NCBI RefSeq assembly: GCF_000429085.1
Contig: NZ_AUBE01000004.1
Location: forward strand, 124,001 to 188,000
Length of the DNA stretch: 64,000 nucleotides
DNA from: Streptomyces flavidovirens DSM 40150
GTDB lineage: Bacteria; Actinomycetota; Actinomycetes; Streptomycetales; Streptomycetaceae
Reading direction: 5' to 3'
Below the pieces are notes generated by a model. The model made no database searches and was not told where the DNA came from. It saw nothing but the letters and a program-made list of their open reading frames with translations. Of this stretch, positions 32,236 to 41,758 are shown piece after piece; position 1 is the first letter of the stretch; every line of letters starts with the position of its first letter. The position numbers and the translations under genes are program-made.

Positions 32236-33150
32236 ATGGCGGTCAGAGGGATATCTGTGCGTGGCGCGTCTGCGGCGGGGGTGGCGCTTCTCGCCGTCGC
32301 GCTCGTGGGGTGCGGTGGGGACGCCAGTGGGGACACGGATGACGGCGGCAAGGTGGTTGCCGCTTCCGCCGGCGCTTCCGAGAAGGCCACCCCGTCGGAG
32401 CCAGAGCCCAAAGCGGAGCTTGAGCTCGTCGACGACGAGGAGAGCGCCGACGCCGCCGAGCCGGTCGTAGTAAAGGTCCTCGACAACGACACCGTCGTGC
32501 CTGCCTCGGGTGGGAAGGCGCGGGCTGTGGAAGCTGAGCTGGAGGCGGAGGAGTTCACTCTCGCCGTCGATGTCCAGCCTGCGCACGGCAGCGTGAAGGT
32601 CTACGGGACCTCCATCGTCTACACGTCCACCGGCGGCTACGGCGGCGAGGACGAGTTCACGTACCGGCTCGACGTGAAAGGCGTGAAGGGCACGACGCCG
32701 AAGCTCAGCGATACCGCCGTCGTACGCATCACGGTGACGAGGCCTGCGCCCAAGGTCACGCCGAAAGCGACGCAGACGCCGAAGCCCAGGAAGGCTACGA
32801 AGCCGAAGACGGTCGCCCCGCCGCCGGTGTACTACGAGAACTGCGACGCCGCCCGCGCCGCCGGCGCCGCCCCTGTCCGCAGTGGCGACCCAGGCTACGG
32901 GCGTCACCTCGACCGGGACGGTGACGGGGTCGGGTGCGAGCCGTACAACGGGTCGAGTGGTGGGGGCGGCAGTACAACTTCCGGCGGGTCCGGCGGCGGA
33001 TCCGGTAGCGGGGGCGGTGGCGCGGGTGCGGGTGCGTCGTACGCCAACTGTGACGCCGTACGCGCCGCCGGTGCCGCTCCGATTCGCGTGGGCGACCCCG
33101 GTTACGGGCGTCACCTCGACCGGGACGGGGATGGAGTGGCCTGCGAATAG
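32236..33150 (+). CDS. Lipoprotein with two Excalibur calcium-binding domains
   Basis: A 304-residue lipoprotein (lipobox ALVGC, near residue 25). Order: acidic linker, an Ig-like/cadherin-type beta domain (about residues 75-170, ending SDTAVVRITV), a Lys/Pro/Thr linker, then two near-identical Excalibur domains. Each has NCDAxRAAGAAPxRxGDPG followed by RHLDRDGDGVxCE, the DxDxDG calcium loop plus two cysteines. A Gly/Ser spacer separates them. Excalibur domains occur in extracellular nucleases and surface proteins; no nuclease domain is seen here. The divergent gap to the upstream gene (31950-32235) shows no other gene. Confidence 0.85.
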   Translation: MAVRGISVRGASAAGVALLAVALVGCGGDASGDTDDGGKVVAASAGASEKATPSEPEPKAELELVDDEESADAAEPVVVKVLDNDTVVPASGGKARAVEAELEAEEFTLAVDVQPAHGSVKVYGTSIVYTSTGGYGGEDEFTYRLDVKGVKGTTPKLSDTAVVRITVTRPAPKVTPKATQTPKPRKATKPKTVAPPPVYYENCDAARAAGAAPVRSGDPGYGRHLDRDGDGVGCEPYNGSSGGGGSTTSGGSGGGSGSGGGGAGAGASYANCDAVRAAGAAPIRVGDPGYGRHLDRDGDGVACE

Positions 33151-33263
33151 CCACTGCCGTCGTGTTCGGGCGGCCGGCGTCGGCAGGGTGTCATGCCGAC
33201 GCCGTCGGCGCCGTTGAGCAGGCGTGGCCGTCCGTACGTACTACCGGTCACCCCCCCACAGGT

Positions 33264-33297
33264 GGGCGCGTGACCGGCGACAGGCGGTCACGCGCCC
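33264..33297. terminator. Strong hairpin, copy 1 of a repeated terminator
   Basis: Perfect 13-bp stem GGGCGCGTGACCG (33264-33276) with CGGTCACGCGCCC (33285-33297), 8-base loop, between the convergent Excalibur and streptogrisin genes. About 55 bases around it recur at 35.2 kb. Confidence 0.8.
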
Positions 33298-33418
33298 AGT
33301 GCGTGCGTGCGTGTGGCGGGACGGTGGGCCTGGTGGTGTGCTGCGGCCCGCCGGTGTACGGCAGGAGCCGGCGGCCGTCCGAGGAAGGCCGCCGGCTGCT
33401 GGTTGGGAGTGGGTGTGG

Positions 33419-34336
33419 TTAGAAGACGCTTACCCGGTACGCGCTCAGAGCCTCAGTCACCGGCTGGAAGAACGTCGTACCGCCCGAGGAGCAGTTGCCG
33501 CTTCCGCCCGAGGTCAGGCCCAGCGCCGTGCTGTCCGAGAACATCGAGCCGCCGCTGTCGCCCGGCTCGGCGCAGACGTTGGTCTGGATCATGCCGTAGA
33601 CGACATCGCCGTTGCCGTAGTTGACGGTCGCGTTGAGGCCGGTGACCGTTCCGCCGCGCAGGCCGGTGGTGCTGCCGCTGCGCTGGACGGACTGGCCGAC
33701 GTAGGCGTTGCCGGCGCCGGTGATGTCGCGGTAGCTGCCGTTGTAGAGGTAGACCCGGCCGTCCGCGGCGGAGGCGTTGGAGTGGCGGATGATGCCGTAG
33801 TCGTTGTTCGGGAAGCTGGAGCCGGTGGTGGAGCCGAGCACCGTGGTCCTGCCGGAGTTGGTGTACCAGGTGCCGGTGCCGTTGGTGCAGTGGCCGGCGG
33901 TGAGTGCGTAGTACGTCGATCCGCTCCGGACGTTGAAGCCGAGGGAGCAGCGGCCGCTGCCGCTGTAGATGGCCTGGCCGCCCGCGATGAGCTTGTTGAA
34001 CTTGCCGGGCGTGCGCTTGATCTCCAGGGCGTCGGCCTGTGCGCCCGCCGCCTTCTTGATCTTGGCTATCTCGGCAGCCGAGACGGTGTCGTCCGCCGTG
34101 ACGACGAGCTTGCCCGACGCCTTGTCCGTGTACCACGCGGTACCGGGCACGTCCGCGCCGAGCACGGCGTCGCCCGTCTTTGCGAGCTGGGCGGTGGTCG
34201 CCCGGGCGCCGTCGCCGGATTCGGCAGAGGCGATCGGGGTGGCAAGCGCGGAGACGGTCAGCAGAGTCGATGCGACGGCGATCAGCCGTGCACGTCTCGC
34301 GACGCCGCCGAGGGGAGACAGGCGCTTGAAGTTCAC
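33419..34336 (-). CDS. Streptogrisin-type secreted serine protease (S1, alpha-lytic family)
   Basis: A 305-residue preproprotease. The start is the GTG at 34336, five bases after GGAGG. Order: signal peptide ([20 protein letters not shown]), a propeptide of about 75 residues ([29 protein letters not shown]), then a mature chymotrypsin-fold enzyme from about [10 protein letters not shown]. The triad is complete: His in [10 protein letters not shown], Asp in [10 protein letters not shown], Ser in [12 protein letters not shown]. Cysteines are placed for the two family disulfides. It closely resembles S. griseus streptogrisins A/B and would degrade external protein during nutrient limitation. The pro-region acts as folding catalyst in the family. 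Confidence 0.93.
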   Translation of the reverse strand: MNFKRLSPLGGVARRARLIAVASTLLTVSALATPIASAESGDGARATTAQLAKTGDAVLGADVPGTAWYTDKASGKLVVTADDTVSAAEIAKIKKAAGAQADALEIKRTPGKFNKLIAGGQAIYSGSGRCSLGFNVRSGSTYYALTAGHCTNGTGTWYTNSGRTTVLGSTTGSSFPNNDYGIIRHSNASAADGRVYLYNGSYRDITGAGNAYVGQSVQRSGSTTGLRGGTVTGLNATVNYGNGDVVYGMIQTNVCAEPGDSGGSMFSDSTALGLTSGGSGNCSSGGTTFFQPVTEALSAYRVSVF

Positions 34337-35271
34337 TACATCCTCCGGTGGGGGATCCCAGGGGCCCGCTGGGTGGGCGGGCCCGTCAGCACGCCGATGC
34401 GGGACGACCATCCGTAGCGGTCATGACCCTGCCAACGACGTGGTAGGAATCCTGGGGTGCTGTTGAGTCGTCAACAAGAGCGTCTTTCAGCCGCTCAACA
34501 CGCGCCCACCAGCGGCGTGTCCGATGCGACAGCGCGGAGCCCGCGACGGCCGTCGCGGGCGGCGGGAACCACGGTGGCGCGACCGGCCGGAGCGGAGGCG
34601 CGGCTCGGGTCGTTCGGCCGTGCCGCGCATGTTTGCTGACCCTCCGTCAGCTACCTCGCCGTTCAGGAGCGCCGGAGCACTCCGTGCCCGCACCCACGGG
34701 TCCTGCAAACGGAGCGCGAGATGCCACTTCCGCTGATCAGGGCCGCCCGGACCGGACGATTCGCTATCGGACGGCCCCGCGCAGGCGCCCCCGCACACGC
34801 GGACCCGCACCCACCTCTGCGTGCCGCCGAAGTCCGTAGCTATTGCACTGACGCCCCTCCGGCCCCTAGCGGCTCACCGACCGCTCTCCGCCCCACCGCA
34901 CGCCCGCCGAACCCTCTGCCACAGGACCGCTCCGCCGCCCCCGCCCACGGGCGGCGCACCGCGCCCGTGCAGCGTTATGCGCCGATCCCTACTGTTCGTA
35001 CGCCGGGTACGCCTGTCCGGTTCTGGTCAGTGGCGCAGCCGGCCGTGGCTCTCCCGGCCCCCTCAAAGGCGACCGGAACGCCCTCAAGCACGCCCCAGTA
35101 GCGCTCCCCCGTACCGGAACAACACGCCGTTGAACGCCACGCCCCTCCCGCCCGTACTACTCACCAAGCCCCCCACAGGCCGGGCGCGTGACCGACGACA
35201 GGCGGTCGCGCGCCCGGTGCGTACGCCTCGCCCCCCAGCGGCGCGCACGCCTCGCACCCCCAGCGGCTCGC
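34337..35271. other. 935-bp region without a supported gene
   Basis: It contains the protease promoter side and the repeated terminator at 35182-35215. Open frames exist on both strands (for example 34721-35101 plus), but third-position G/C is visibly lower than in real genes here and the products are Pro/Ala/Arg low complexity. I see no tRNA or recognisable RNA. It may be a decayed gene or hold an unannotated small RNA. Confidence 0.5.
35182..35215 (-). terminator. Hairpin, copy 2 of the repeated terminator
   Basis: Stem GGGCGCGTGACCG (35182-35194) with CGGTCGCGCGCCC (35203-35215), one G-T-type change from copy 1, 8-base loop. It lies 57 bases behind the stop of the DUF445 gene. Confidence 0.75.
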
Positions 35272-36609
35272 TCAACCGCCCACCGCATGCGACACCGTGT
35301 AAATCAGCAGCCCCGCCAGCGCCCCCACCACCGTGCCGTTGATCCTGATGAACTGCAGGTCCCGGCCGATGTGCGCCTCGATCTTCTTCGACGTGTGCTC
35401 CGCGTCCCAGCCCGCCACCGTGTCGCTGATCAGCGAAGTGATCTCGTTGCGGTACGTCGTCACCACGTACACCGCCGCGCCCTCCAGCCATCCCTCCAGC
35501 TTCCCCTGGAGCCGCTCCTCCGTCGCCAGCCGCGTGCCCAGGGAGATGAGCGAGGCCCGTACCCGCAGGCGCAGTTCGCTCTGCTCGTCCTCCGCCGCCG
35601 AAATGATCATCGTGCGTACGGACGCCCACGCCGAGGCGATCACGTCCTGGACCTCGCCCCGCCCCAGGATCTCCGACTTCAGCCGCTCCACCCTCGCCCG
35701 CGTGTCCGCGTCCGACTGGAGGTCCGACGCGAAGTCCGTCAGGAAGCGGTCGATCGCGCCGCGCGCCGGGTGGTCCGGCTCGTCGCGCATCTCGGAGATG
35801 AAGCGCAGCAGCTCCTTGTAGACGCGGTCGCCGACCTTCCGGTCGACGAAACGCGGCGTCCAGCCCGGCGCCCCGCCCTCGATCGCCTCCATCACCGCAT
35901 CCACATGGCGCACCAGCCACTCATACGCGCGCACGCAGATCAGGTCCACCGCGCGGTCGTGCGCGCCGTCCGCGACGACGTTCTCCAGCGCCTTGCCGAT
36001 GCCCGGCGCGATCTCCGCCGCGTCCGCCCGCCGCGTGATCGCCTCGCCCACGACCGCCTGCACGTCGGAATCGCGCAGCACGGTCAGCGCGCCGCGCAGG
36101 GCCGTGGACAGCTCCTCCGTCACCCGGTCGGCGTGGTCCGGCTCCGCCAGCCAGGCGCCGACGCGGGAGCCGATGCCGATGGCGCGCAGGCGGGTGCGTA
36201 CGACGTCCTCGGAGAGGAAGTTCTCGCCGACGAAGGAGCCGAGCGTCGTGCCCAGCTGGTCCTTCTTCGTCGGGATGATCGCGGTGTGCGGGATGGGCAG
36301 GCCCATCGGGCGCTTGAAGAGAGCCGTTACGGCGAACCAGTCCGCCAGCGCGCCGACCATGCCCGCCTCGGCCGCCGCCGCGACGTACGCCGGCCAGCCG
36401 CCGACGCCCGACCGCTCCGCCCAGGTGGCGAGGACGTAGATCAGCGCGACCAGGACCAGCAGCCCGGTGGCCGTCGCCTTCATGCGGCGTACGCCCTGGC
36501 GCTTCTCCTCGTCGGCGGCGCTGTACGCGAAGGGCGGGAGCGGGGCGGCCGAGGGGCCGGGAACCTCCTTGTCGTACATGTCGTCAGTTCCCGTCGTCTT
36601 GCGATCCAT
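35272..36609 (-). CDS. DUF445 membrane protein
   Basis: A 445-residue protein of the DUF445/YheB-like family. An N-terminal membrane part (LLVLVALIYVLATW; AEAGMVGALADWFAVTALFKRPMG is the family signature, with GLPIPHTAIIPTKKDQLG) is followed by a long helical domain and a final membrane segment (GTVVGALAGLLIYTVSHAV). The family is widespread and its function unknown; a role in envelope or membrane organisation is assumed. The start is uncertain: ATG 36609 has GGAG only three bases away, and ATG 36648 is an alternative. It is divergent from the SGNH hydrolase gene. Confidence 0.8.
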   Translation of the reverse strand: MDRKTTGTDDMYDKEVPGPSAAPLPPFAYSAADEEKRQGVRRMKATATGLLVLVALIYVLATWAERSGVGGWPAYVAAAAEAGMVGALADWFAVTALFKRPMGLPIPHTAIIPTKKDQLGTTLGSFVGENFLSEDVVRTRLRAIGIGSRVGAWLAEPDHADRVTEELSTALRGALTVLRDSDVQAVVGEAITRRADAAEIAPGIGKALENVVADGAHDRAVDLICVRAYEWLVRHVDAVMEAIEGGAPGWTPRFVDRKVGDRVYKELLRFISEMRDEPDHPARGAIDRFLTDFASDLQSDADTRARVERLKSEILGRGEVQDVIASAWASVRTMIISAAEDEQSELRLRVRASLISLGTRLATEERLQGKLEGWLEGAAVYVVTTYRNEITSLISDTVAGWDAEHTSKKIEAHIGRDLQFIRINGTVVGALAGLLIYTVSHAVGG

Positions 36610-36790
36610 CCGCTCCACCCGTCCGCCCGTCCGCCTCGTACGCACCATCTCGTACCTGATTTTCCCTACCTGACCTACTCGTGGAACGCACGGCGAGTTC
36701 CCGACGTCTACCAGGGCGGTGCAATGGCGCATCATGGAGTGAGTTCGAACGGAGCCTCGGGCTCCCTGCGCCCGAGGAGATACACCGAGC

Positions 36791-38083
36791 ATGACCAAGC
36801 GCAACGGTTATGCCTTGCTCGCCGCGCTCGCCGCGGTGGTGGTCCTCATCTCGGGGGCCATATTCGCCGGAGCGACGCTCGGCGGTCACGGTTCTGACGA
36901 CGACACACAGGCCCGTCCCCGTACGCCGCTGCGTTCCGCGGCCCCCGCCACCTCCGCCTCCTGGATCGGCACCTGGTCCACCGCGCCCGCCTTCGCCGAG
37001 CCGGGCACGGAACAAGGCTTCCCCGGCCGTTCGCTTCGTAACGTCGTGCACACCAGCATCGGCGGCACCAGCGCCCGCATCACCCTCTCCAACCTCTTCG
37101 GCGTACAGCCGCTGCACATCACGCACGCCTCGATCGCCGTCGCCGCCACCCCCGGCGCCCCGACCGCCGCGCACGGCACGATGCGCCGCCTGCACTTCGG
37201 CGGCTCGCCCTCGGTCGTGGTCCCGCCGGGCGGACAGGTCGTCAGCGACCCGGCCCCGCTGAATGTGCCGTACGACGCGGACCTGCTGGTCACCACCTAC
37301 TCCCCCACGCCCAGCGGCCCGGTGACGCACCACCCGCGGGCCCGCCAGACGTCGTACGTCGCGGAAGGCGACCGCACGGAGGACCCGCTCGGGGACGCCT
37401 ACACCGGGCAGACGCCGTACTGGCGCTACCTCACCGGCGTCGACGTCCTGAGCGGCAAGGCCGAGGGCGCCGTCGTCGTCATCGGCGACTCGATCACCGA
37501 CGGCGTCACCTCCACGGCCGGCGCCAACCGCCGCTGGACGGACGTCCTCGCCGACCGTCTCGACGGGCGCTACGGCGTCCTCAACGCGGGCATCAGCGGG
37601 AACCGGCTGCTGAGCGACGGTACGGGGCCCAGCGGCCTCGCCCGCTTCGACCGTGACGTGCTCTCACGCTCCGGCGTGAAGGCAGCGGTCGTCGTCCTCG
37701 GCATCAACGACATCCTGCGGCCGCCGCACGAGCTCGACGCGGCCCGCATCACGGCGGGCCTCGAACAGCTCGCACGCCAGGCGCGGGCGCGCGGCCTGCG
37801 GGTCGTCGGCTCGACGATCATGCCGTTCGAGGGGACGCGAGCCCATACGCCGCAGCTCGAAGCGGTGCGGGACCGTGTCAACGAGGCGATCCGTACGCGC
37901 GGCATCTTCGACGCGGTCGTGGACTTCGACCAGGCGCTGCGCGACCCGTACGCCCCGGACCGGCTCCTTCCGGCGTACGACTCGGGCGACCACCTGCACC
38001 CGAGCGACGAGGGCTACCGGCGCATGGGTACGGCGTTCGACCTCGCCTCCCTGAACCGGAGCGCGGACGCCGCAGGGGTGTAA
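36791..38083 (+). CDS. Secreted or anchored SGNH/GDSL-type hydrolase
   Basis: A 430-residue esterase-like protein. The N-terminal hydrophobic segment (ALLAALAAVVVLISGAIFAG) is a signal or anchor. The first 190 residues form a beta domain (ASWIGTWSTAPAF is typical of the sub-family) before the SGNH catalytic domain: block I VVIGDSITDG (Ser), block II NAGISGNRLL (Gly), block III LGINDI (Asn) and block V DHLHPSDEGYR (Asp, His). It should hydrolyse esters on lipids or polysaccharides outside the cell. The GC-rich gene has a normal ribosome site region and is convergent with the DUF1707 gene. Confidence 0.88.
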   Translation: MTKRNGYALLAALAAVVVLISGAIFAGATLGGHGSDDDTQARPRTPLRSAAPATSASWIGTWSTAPAFAEPGTEQGFPGRSLRNVVHTSIGGTSARITLSNLFGVQPLHITHASIAVAATPGAPTAAHGTMRRLHFGGSPSVVVPPGGQVVSDPAPLNVPYDADLLVTTYSPTPSGPVTHHPRARQTSYVAEGDRTEDPLGDAYTGQTPYWRYLTGVDVLSGKAEGAVVVIGDSITDGVTSTAGANRRWTDVLADRLDGRYGVLNAGISGNRLLSDGTGPSGLARFDRDVLSRSGVKAAVVVLGINDILRPPHELDAARITAGLEQLARQARARGLRVVGSTIMPFEGTRAHTPQLEAVRDRVNEAIRTRGIFDAVVDFDQALRDPYAPDRLLPAYDSGDHLHPSDEGYRRMGTAFDLASLNRSADAAGV

Positions 38084-38118
38084 GCGGGTACTGCGGCGAG
38101 GCTGTGGCCGGGACGTGG

Positions 38119-38823
38119 TCAGCCGAGCTCTTTGCGGGCGGCTTCCGCCTTCTTCGCCAGCTTCTCCTGCTTGCGCGCCTCCTTGAGCCGCTGCTTCTCC
38201 GCGCGGGTGATCTTGCGTTCGACGCCCACCCCGCCCAGCAGCGCGAACCCGGTGATGGTCACGCGCGGCGAGTCCGGTGCCACCTGCTCCGGTGACTGCG
38301 TCGTCAGGTCGCCGAAGCCGCCCAGGAAACCGACGCCCTTGACGGTCACGTCCAGGCCCGGCGGCACCGTGACCCCGATGCCGCCCATGACCGTGAAGCA
38401 GCGGATCACCGTGTCGCGGTCCTCGAAGCGCGCCTCGCGCAGGTCGATCTCGCCGCCGCCCATCATCGCGAACGCCGTGAACCTGCGGCCCACCGTCCAC
38501 GTGCCCTTGCGGCCGAAGCCGCCCCAGAAGGCGAATGCGCCCCTCGACGTGGCGGGCCCGCCGACCCGCCCCGCCCAGGAGGCCGGCGTACCGGAGGAGG
38601 ACGAGAAGACAGGCGCCGCAGCCGGGCCGCCCGTGCCCGGTACCGGCAGGTCGCGGACCAACGGCTCCAGCTCGCCGTGCGTACGCGCCTTGTAGGCGGC
38701 GTCGAGGCGCTGGTCGAACTCCTCCATGTCCAGCCGCCCCTCGGCGACCGCGTCGCGCAGCACCTCGGCGACCCGATCACGCTCGGCATCGGAGGCGCGC
38801 ATTTCCGGAAGTCCACTGGTCAT
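38119..38823 (-). CDS. DUF1707 protein with LiaF-like C-terminal domain
   Basis: A 234-residue protein. The N-terminal DUF1707 domain reads EMRASDAERDRVAEVLRDAV and LDMEEFDQRLDAAYKARTHGEL, and a C-terminal cell-wall-active-antibiotics-response-like domain follows (FTAFAMMGGGEIDLREARF, CFTVMGGIGVTVPPGLDV, VTITGFALLGGVGV). The last 25 residues are Lys/Arg/Ala/Glu helix. No membrane helix is present, so it is probably cytoplasmic or peripheral. The combination is common in Streptomyces and its function is not known. Start at the ATG at 38823. Confidence 0.82.
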   Translation of the reverse strand: MTSGLPEMRASDAERDRVAEVLRDAVAEGRLDMEEFDQRLDAAYKARTHGELEPLVRDLPVPGTGGPAAAPVFSSSSGTPASWAGRVGGPATSRGAFAFWGGFGRKGTWTVGRRFTAFAMMGGGEIDLREARFEDRDTVIRCFTVMGGIGVTVPPGLDVTVKGVGFLGGFGDLTTQSPEQVAPDSPRVTITGFALLGGVGVERKITRAEKQRLKEARKQEKLAKKAEAARKELG

Positions 38824-38876
38824 ACCGACCAGACTAGTCAACTGGCGCGCCCGGTCCCAGGGTTCACGGGGAGCGA

Positions 38877-39842
38877 TCAGAGCGCCGAGCGGTCCGCGTA
38901 CATCTTCGCGATGACCGCCTCGATGTCCTGCTCCCGCACCGACAGGTCCACCAGCGGATACCGCTGCGCCACCGCCGCCACCAGCGGCGCCGCCGACACC
39001 GACGCCGGGAACGCAAGCCACTGCCGCGGCCCCTCCACCTTCACCACCCGCGCCCCCGCCACCTCGACCGGCGGCAGCTCGCGCTCCAGGTCCACCACCA
39101 GCGTCCGCTCGCTCTCGCCCACCTCGTGCAGGCCCGCCAGCGCGCCGTCGTACACCAGCCGCCCGTGGTCGATGACCATCACGCGCTTGCACAGTTGCTC
39201 GATGTCGGTCAGATCGTGCGTCGTCAGCAGGACCGTCGTGCCGCGCTCCGTGTTCAAGTCCCGCAGGAAGTCCCGAACCTTGGCCTTGGAGATCACATCC
39301 AGGCCGATCGTCGGCTCGTCGAGATACAGCACCTCGGGATCGTGCAGCAGCGCCGCCGCGATGTCGCCCCGCATCCGCTGCCCCAGCGACAGCTGCCGTA
39401 CCGGTACGTCCAGCAGCTCGCCCAGGTCGAGGAGTTCGACGCAGCGCGCCATGTTCACTTTGAAGCGGTCGTCCGGGATCCGGTACATCCGGTGCATCAG
39501 CCGGTACGAGTCGCGCAGCGGCAGGTCCCACCACAGCGTCGTACGCTGCCCGAACACCACTCCGATGTGCCGCGCGAGCCGGGTCCGCTCCCGCGCCGGA
39601 TCGATGCCCGCGACCCGCACGCGGCCGGCGCTCGGCGTGAGGATGCCGGTGAGCATCTTGATGGTGGTGGACTTGCCGGCCCCGTTCGGCCCGATGTAGC
39701 CGACCATCTCGCCGCGCGGCACCGAGAAACTGATCGCGTCGACCGCCCGCACCCGCGTCTTCTCGCGCCGCAGCCGGCCCGTCTTCCTGCGTACGTCGAA
39801 AACCTTCTCGACGCCGTCCAGTTGAATGAAGTCACTTTCCAT
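38877..39842 (-). CDS. ABC-2 type transporter ATPase
   Basis: A 321-residue ATPase: Walker A GPNGAGKST (51-59), Q-loop VVFGQRTTLWWD, signature LSLGQRMRGD, Walker B VLYLDEPTIGLD, H-loop TTHD. The C-terminal region is regulatory. The family pattern (FGQRTTLWWDLPLRDSY) is that of exporters working with ABC-2 membrane proteins of the DUF990 type, encoded just upstream by two genes. Third gene of a three-gene operon; gap to the permease is six bases. The substrate is unknown; some relatives have been linked to daunorubicin-type export. Confidence 0.87.
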   Translation of the reverse strand: MESDFIQLDGVEKVFDVRRKTGRLRREKTRVRAVDAISFSVPRGEMVGYIGPNGAGKSTTIKMLTGILTPSAGRVRVAGIDPARERTRLARHIGVVFGQRTTLWWDLPLRDSYRLMHRMYRIPDDRFKVNMARCVELLDLGELLDVPVRQLSLGQRMRGDIAAALLHDPEVLYLDEPTIGLDVISKAKVRDFLRDLNTERGTTVLLTTHDLTDIEQLCKRVMVIDHGRLVYDGALAGLHEVGESERTLVVDLERELPPVEVAGARVVKVEGPRQWLAFPASVSAAPLVAAVAQRYPLVDLSVREQDIEAVIAKMYADRSAL

Positions 39843-39848
39843 CCGGCA

Positions 39849-40763
39849 TCAGCTCCCCGTGCTGCGATACGAACGAAGGCCCATCCGCCACGCCGCCCCG
39901 GCCAGCGGACAGCACACCCCCGCCACCAGCGGCGGCAGGAAGGCGAGCCAGAACGGCAGGTCCAGGGGGTACGGGCGGCCCAGCACGTACAGCGCCGGCA
40001 GCCAGTTGACGAAGGCCAGCGGCAGCACGAACGTCACCCCGCGCACGAGGTCCTTCGCGAAGACCGTCGGCGGGTACTGGAGAAGCGTGACGCCGCCGTA
40101 CGTGAAGGAGTTCTGCACCTGCGAGGCGTCCTGCGCCCAGAACTGGAACGCCGCCCCCGCCACGAAGACCGACGCGAAGATCACCGCCCCGCTCAGGATC
40201 ATCATCGGCACCATGAGCACCTTCAGCGGCGTCCACTCGATGTCCAGCACCACCAGCGCGTACCCGAGCACCAGCAGCCCCTGCGTGATCCGGCCCAGCC
40301 TGCGCAGCGCGAAGCGGTCGGCCGCGATCTGCGCGAGGACCGGGACCGGGCGTACCAGCAAGGTGTCCAGCGTGCCGTCGCGCACCCGGCTGCCCAGCCG
40401 GTCCATCGACCCCATGACCAGATCGGAGAGGCCGAAGGCCGCGCCCGCTGTGCCGTAGAGGAAGGCCACCTCGGGCAGGGTGTAGCCGCCGAGCGCGTCC
40501 ACGTGGGAGAACATCAGCAGGATGCCGACGAAGTCGAGGCCGGTCGCGGCGAAGTTCCCGAAGACCGCCATCGCGAAGGACGCGCGGTACGCCATCGTCG
40601 AGCGGATCCACATCGCCGCGATCATCCGGTACGCCCGGACTCCGGCCCGCACCTGCCCGGCGGCCCCGAGCGCCTCACCCACCTCGGCCCTCTCGGCCAC
40701 CCGCAGCGTCTCCGCCGCCTCAGCCGCCCCCACTGTCTCAGCCGCCTCCGTCGCCTCAGCCAC
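39849..40763 (-). CDS. ABC-2 membrane subunit (DUF990-like), second of pair
   Basis: A 304-residue permease with six helices (for example FAMAVFGNFAATGLDFVGILL and LVLGYALVVLDIEW) after an Ala/Glu-rich cytoplasmic leader (MAEATEAAETVGAAEAAETL). The motif SRVRDGTLDTLLVRPVPVL is typical of the family, in which two different membrane subunits pair. The GTG start at 40763 overlaps the previous stop by eight bases. The encoded leader is low complexity (GCCTCAGCC-type DNA repeats at 40690-40755) and a start further downstream is possible. Confidence 0.82.
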   Translation of the reverse strand: MAEATEAAETVGAAEAAETLRVAERAEVGEALGAAGQVRAGVRAYRMIAAMWIRSTMAYRASFAMAVFGNFAATGLDFVGILLMFSHVDALGGYTLPEVAFLYGTAGAAFGLSDLVMGSMDRLGSRVRDGTLDTLLVRPVPVLAQIAADRFALRRLGRITQGLLVLGYALVVLDIEWTPLKVLMVPMMILSGAVIFASVFVAGAAFQFWAQDASQVQNSFTYGGVTLLQYPPTVFAKDLVRGVTFVLPLAFVNWLPALYVLGRPYPLDLPFWLAFLPPLVAGVCCPLAGAAWRMGLRSYRSTGS

Positions 40764-41556
40764 CCTGGACCACCACCCTGCGCGTCGCCACGGACTGGAG
40801 CAGCCGCCCGGCCGTCAGCAGCAGCGCCGCCCAGCCGAGCTGGAAGCCGTACGCCCGGACCAGACCCCAGCCCGTGTGCTTGCCGAGGAAGACGTCGGCC
40901 GGGATCTGGAGCAGCGCCGACCAGGGCAGCGCCTGCGCGAGTGTGCCGAGGCCACCGGGGAAGACGGTGAGCGGCAGCACCATCCCGGAGAAGAAGAGGC
41001 CGACGAGCCAAGTGATTTGCGCCACACCCGCCCCGTCGAGCAGCCAGAACGCCGACAGCGCCACGAGGAACCGGATCGCGAAACTGACGACGACACCGAG
41101 CGCGACGGCGACCAGGAAGGCGACCCACACGAACGGGTCGGCGGGCAACGCCAGATCGAAGGCGAGCGCGCCGACCGCCATCGGGACGACGCCGCGCCCG
41201 AGGAGGTGGAAGGCGGCCCGCCCCAGGTCGCCCGCCAGCCAGAAGAGCTGGAGGTCGGCGGGGCGGCAGAGGTCGATCGCGATGTCGCCGGTGCGGATCC
41301 GCTCCATCAGCTCGGACTCCAGGCCGCCGCCCATCAAGGCAGCGGTCATCAGCAGCGCCTGCCCGAGCCACACGTAGGTGAGGGCCTGCGACAGGTCGTA
41401 CCCGCCGAGCTGCGGACGCTCGTCCCACAGGGCCGTGAAGGTGTACGCCAGGATGAAGCCGAAGACGGTGTTGGTGAACACCCCGGCCGCCGTCGCCACC
41501 CGGTACGTCGCGTGCCGCCGGAAACCCCCGGCCGCGACGACCGCGTATAACCGCAC
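40756..41556 (-). CDS. ABC-2 membrane subunit (DUF990-like), first of pair
   Basis: A 266-residue permease. The GTG at 41556 (VRLYAVVAAGGFRR) lies five bases after GAGGGGGG; an earlier GTG-type start at 41580 overlaps that site. It has six hydrophobic helices, with ESELMERIRTGDIAIDLCRPADLQLF as the cytoplasmic loop that matches the partner subunit. First gene of the exporter operon, transcribed away from the penicillin-binding-protein gene. With its partner and the ATPase it should form a heterodimeric exporter. Confidence 0.83.
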   Translation of the reverse strand: MRLYAVVAAGGFRRHATYRVATAAGVFTNTVFGFILAYTFTALWDERPQLGGYDLSQALTYVWLGQALLMTAALMGGGLESELMERIRTGDIAIDLCRPADLQLFWLAGDLGRAAFHLLGRGVVPMAVGALAFDLALPADPFVWVAFLVAVALGVVVSFAIRFLVALSAFWLLDGAGVAQITWLVGLFFSGMVLPLTVFPGGLGTLAQALPWSALLQIPADVFLGKHTGWGLVRAYGFQLGWAALLLTAGRLLQSVATRRVVVQGG

Positions 41557-41758
41557 GCCGACCCCCCTCGATTCGACCAAAGCCCCAAAACGCCCGACCC
41601 TAGCCCAATGGGGTCAGCCGCCGCAGGCATTTTGGAACGGCGCTTCGAGGGCAGGACTCGGAGTGCGTGCACTATGGGCGTACCAGACGAATCGCCCGAT
41701 ACGACACCGTTATGCCGGAGAGAGAACCTCTGGCCGCGCCCAGGGAGTCTCCACCAGC

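Noticed and set aside
34721..35101. 126-residue plus-strand frame with a GGAG upstream
   Set aside because: Only about two thirds of the first 30 codons end in G or C by my count, well below neighbours, and the product is Pro/Ala/Arg low complexity.
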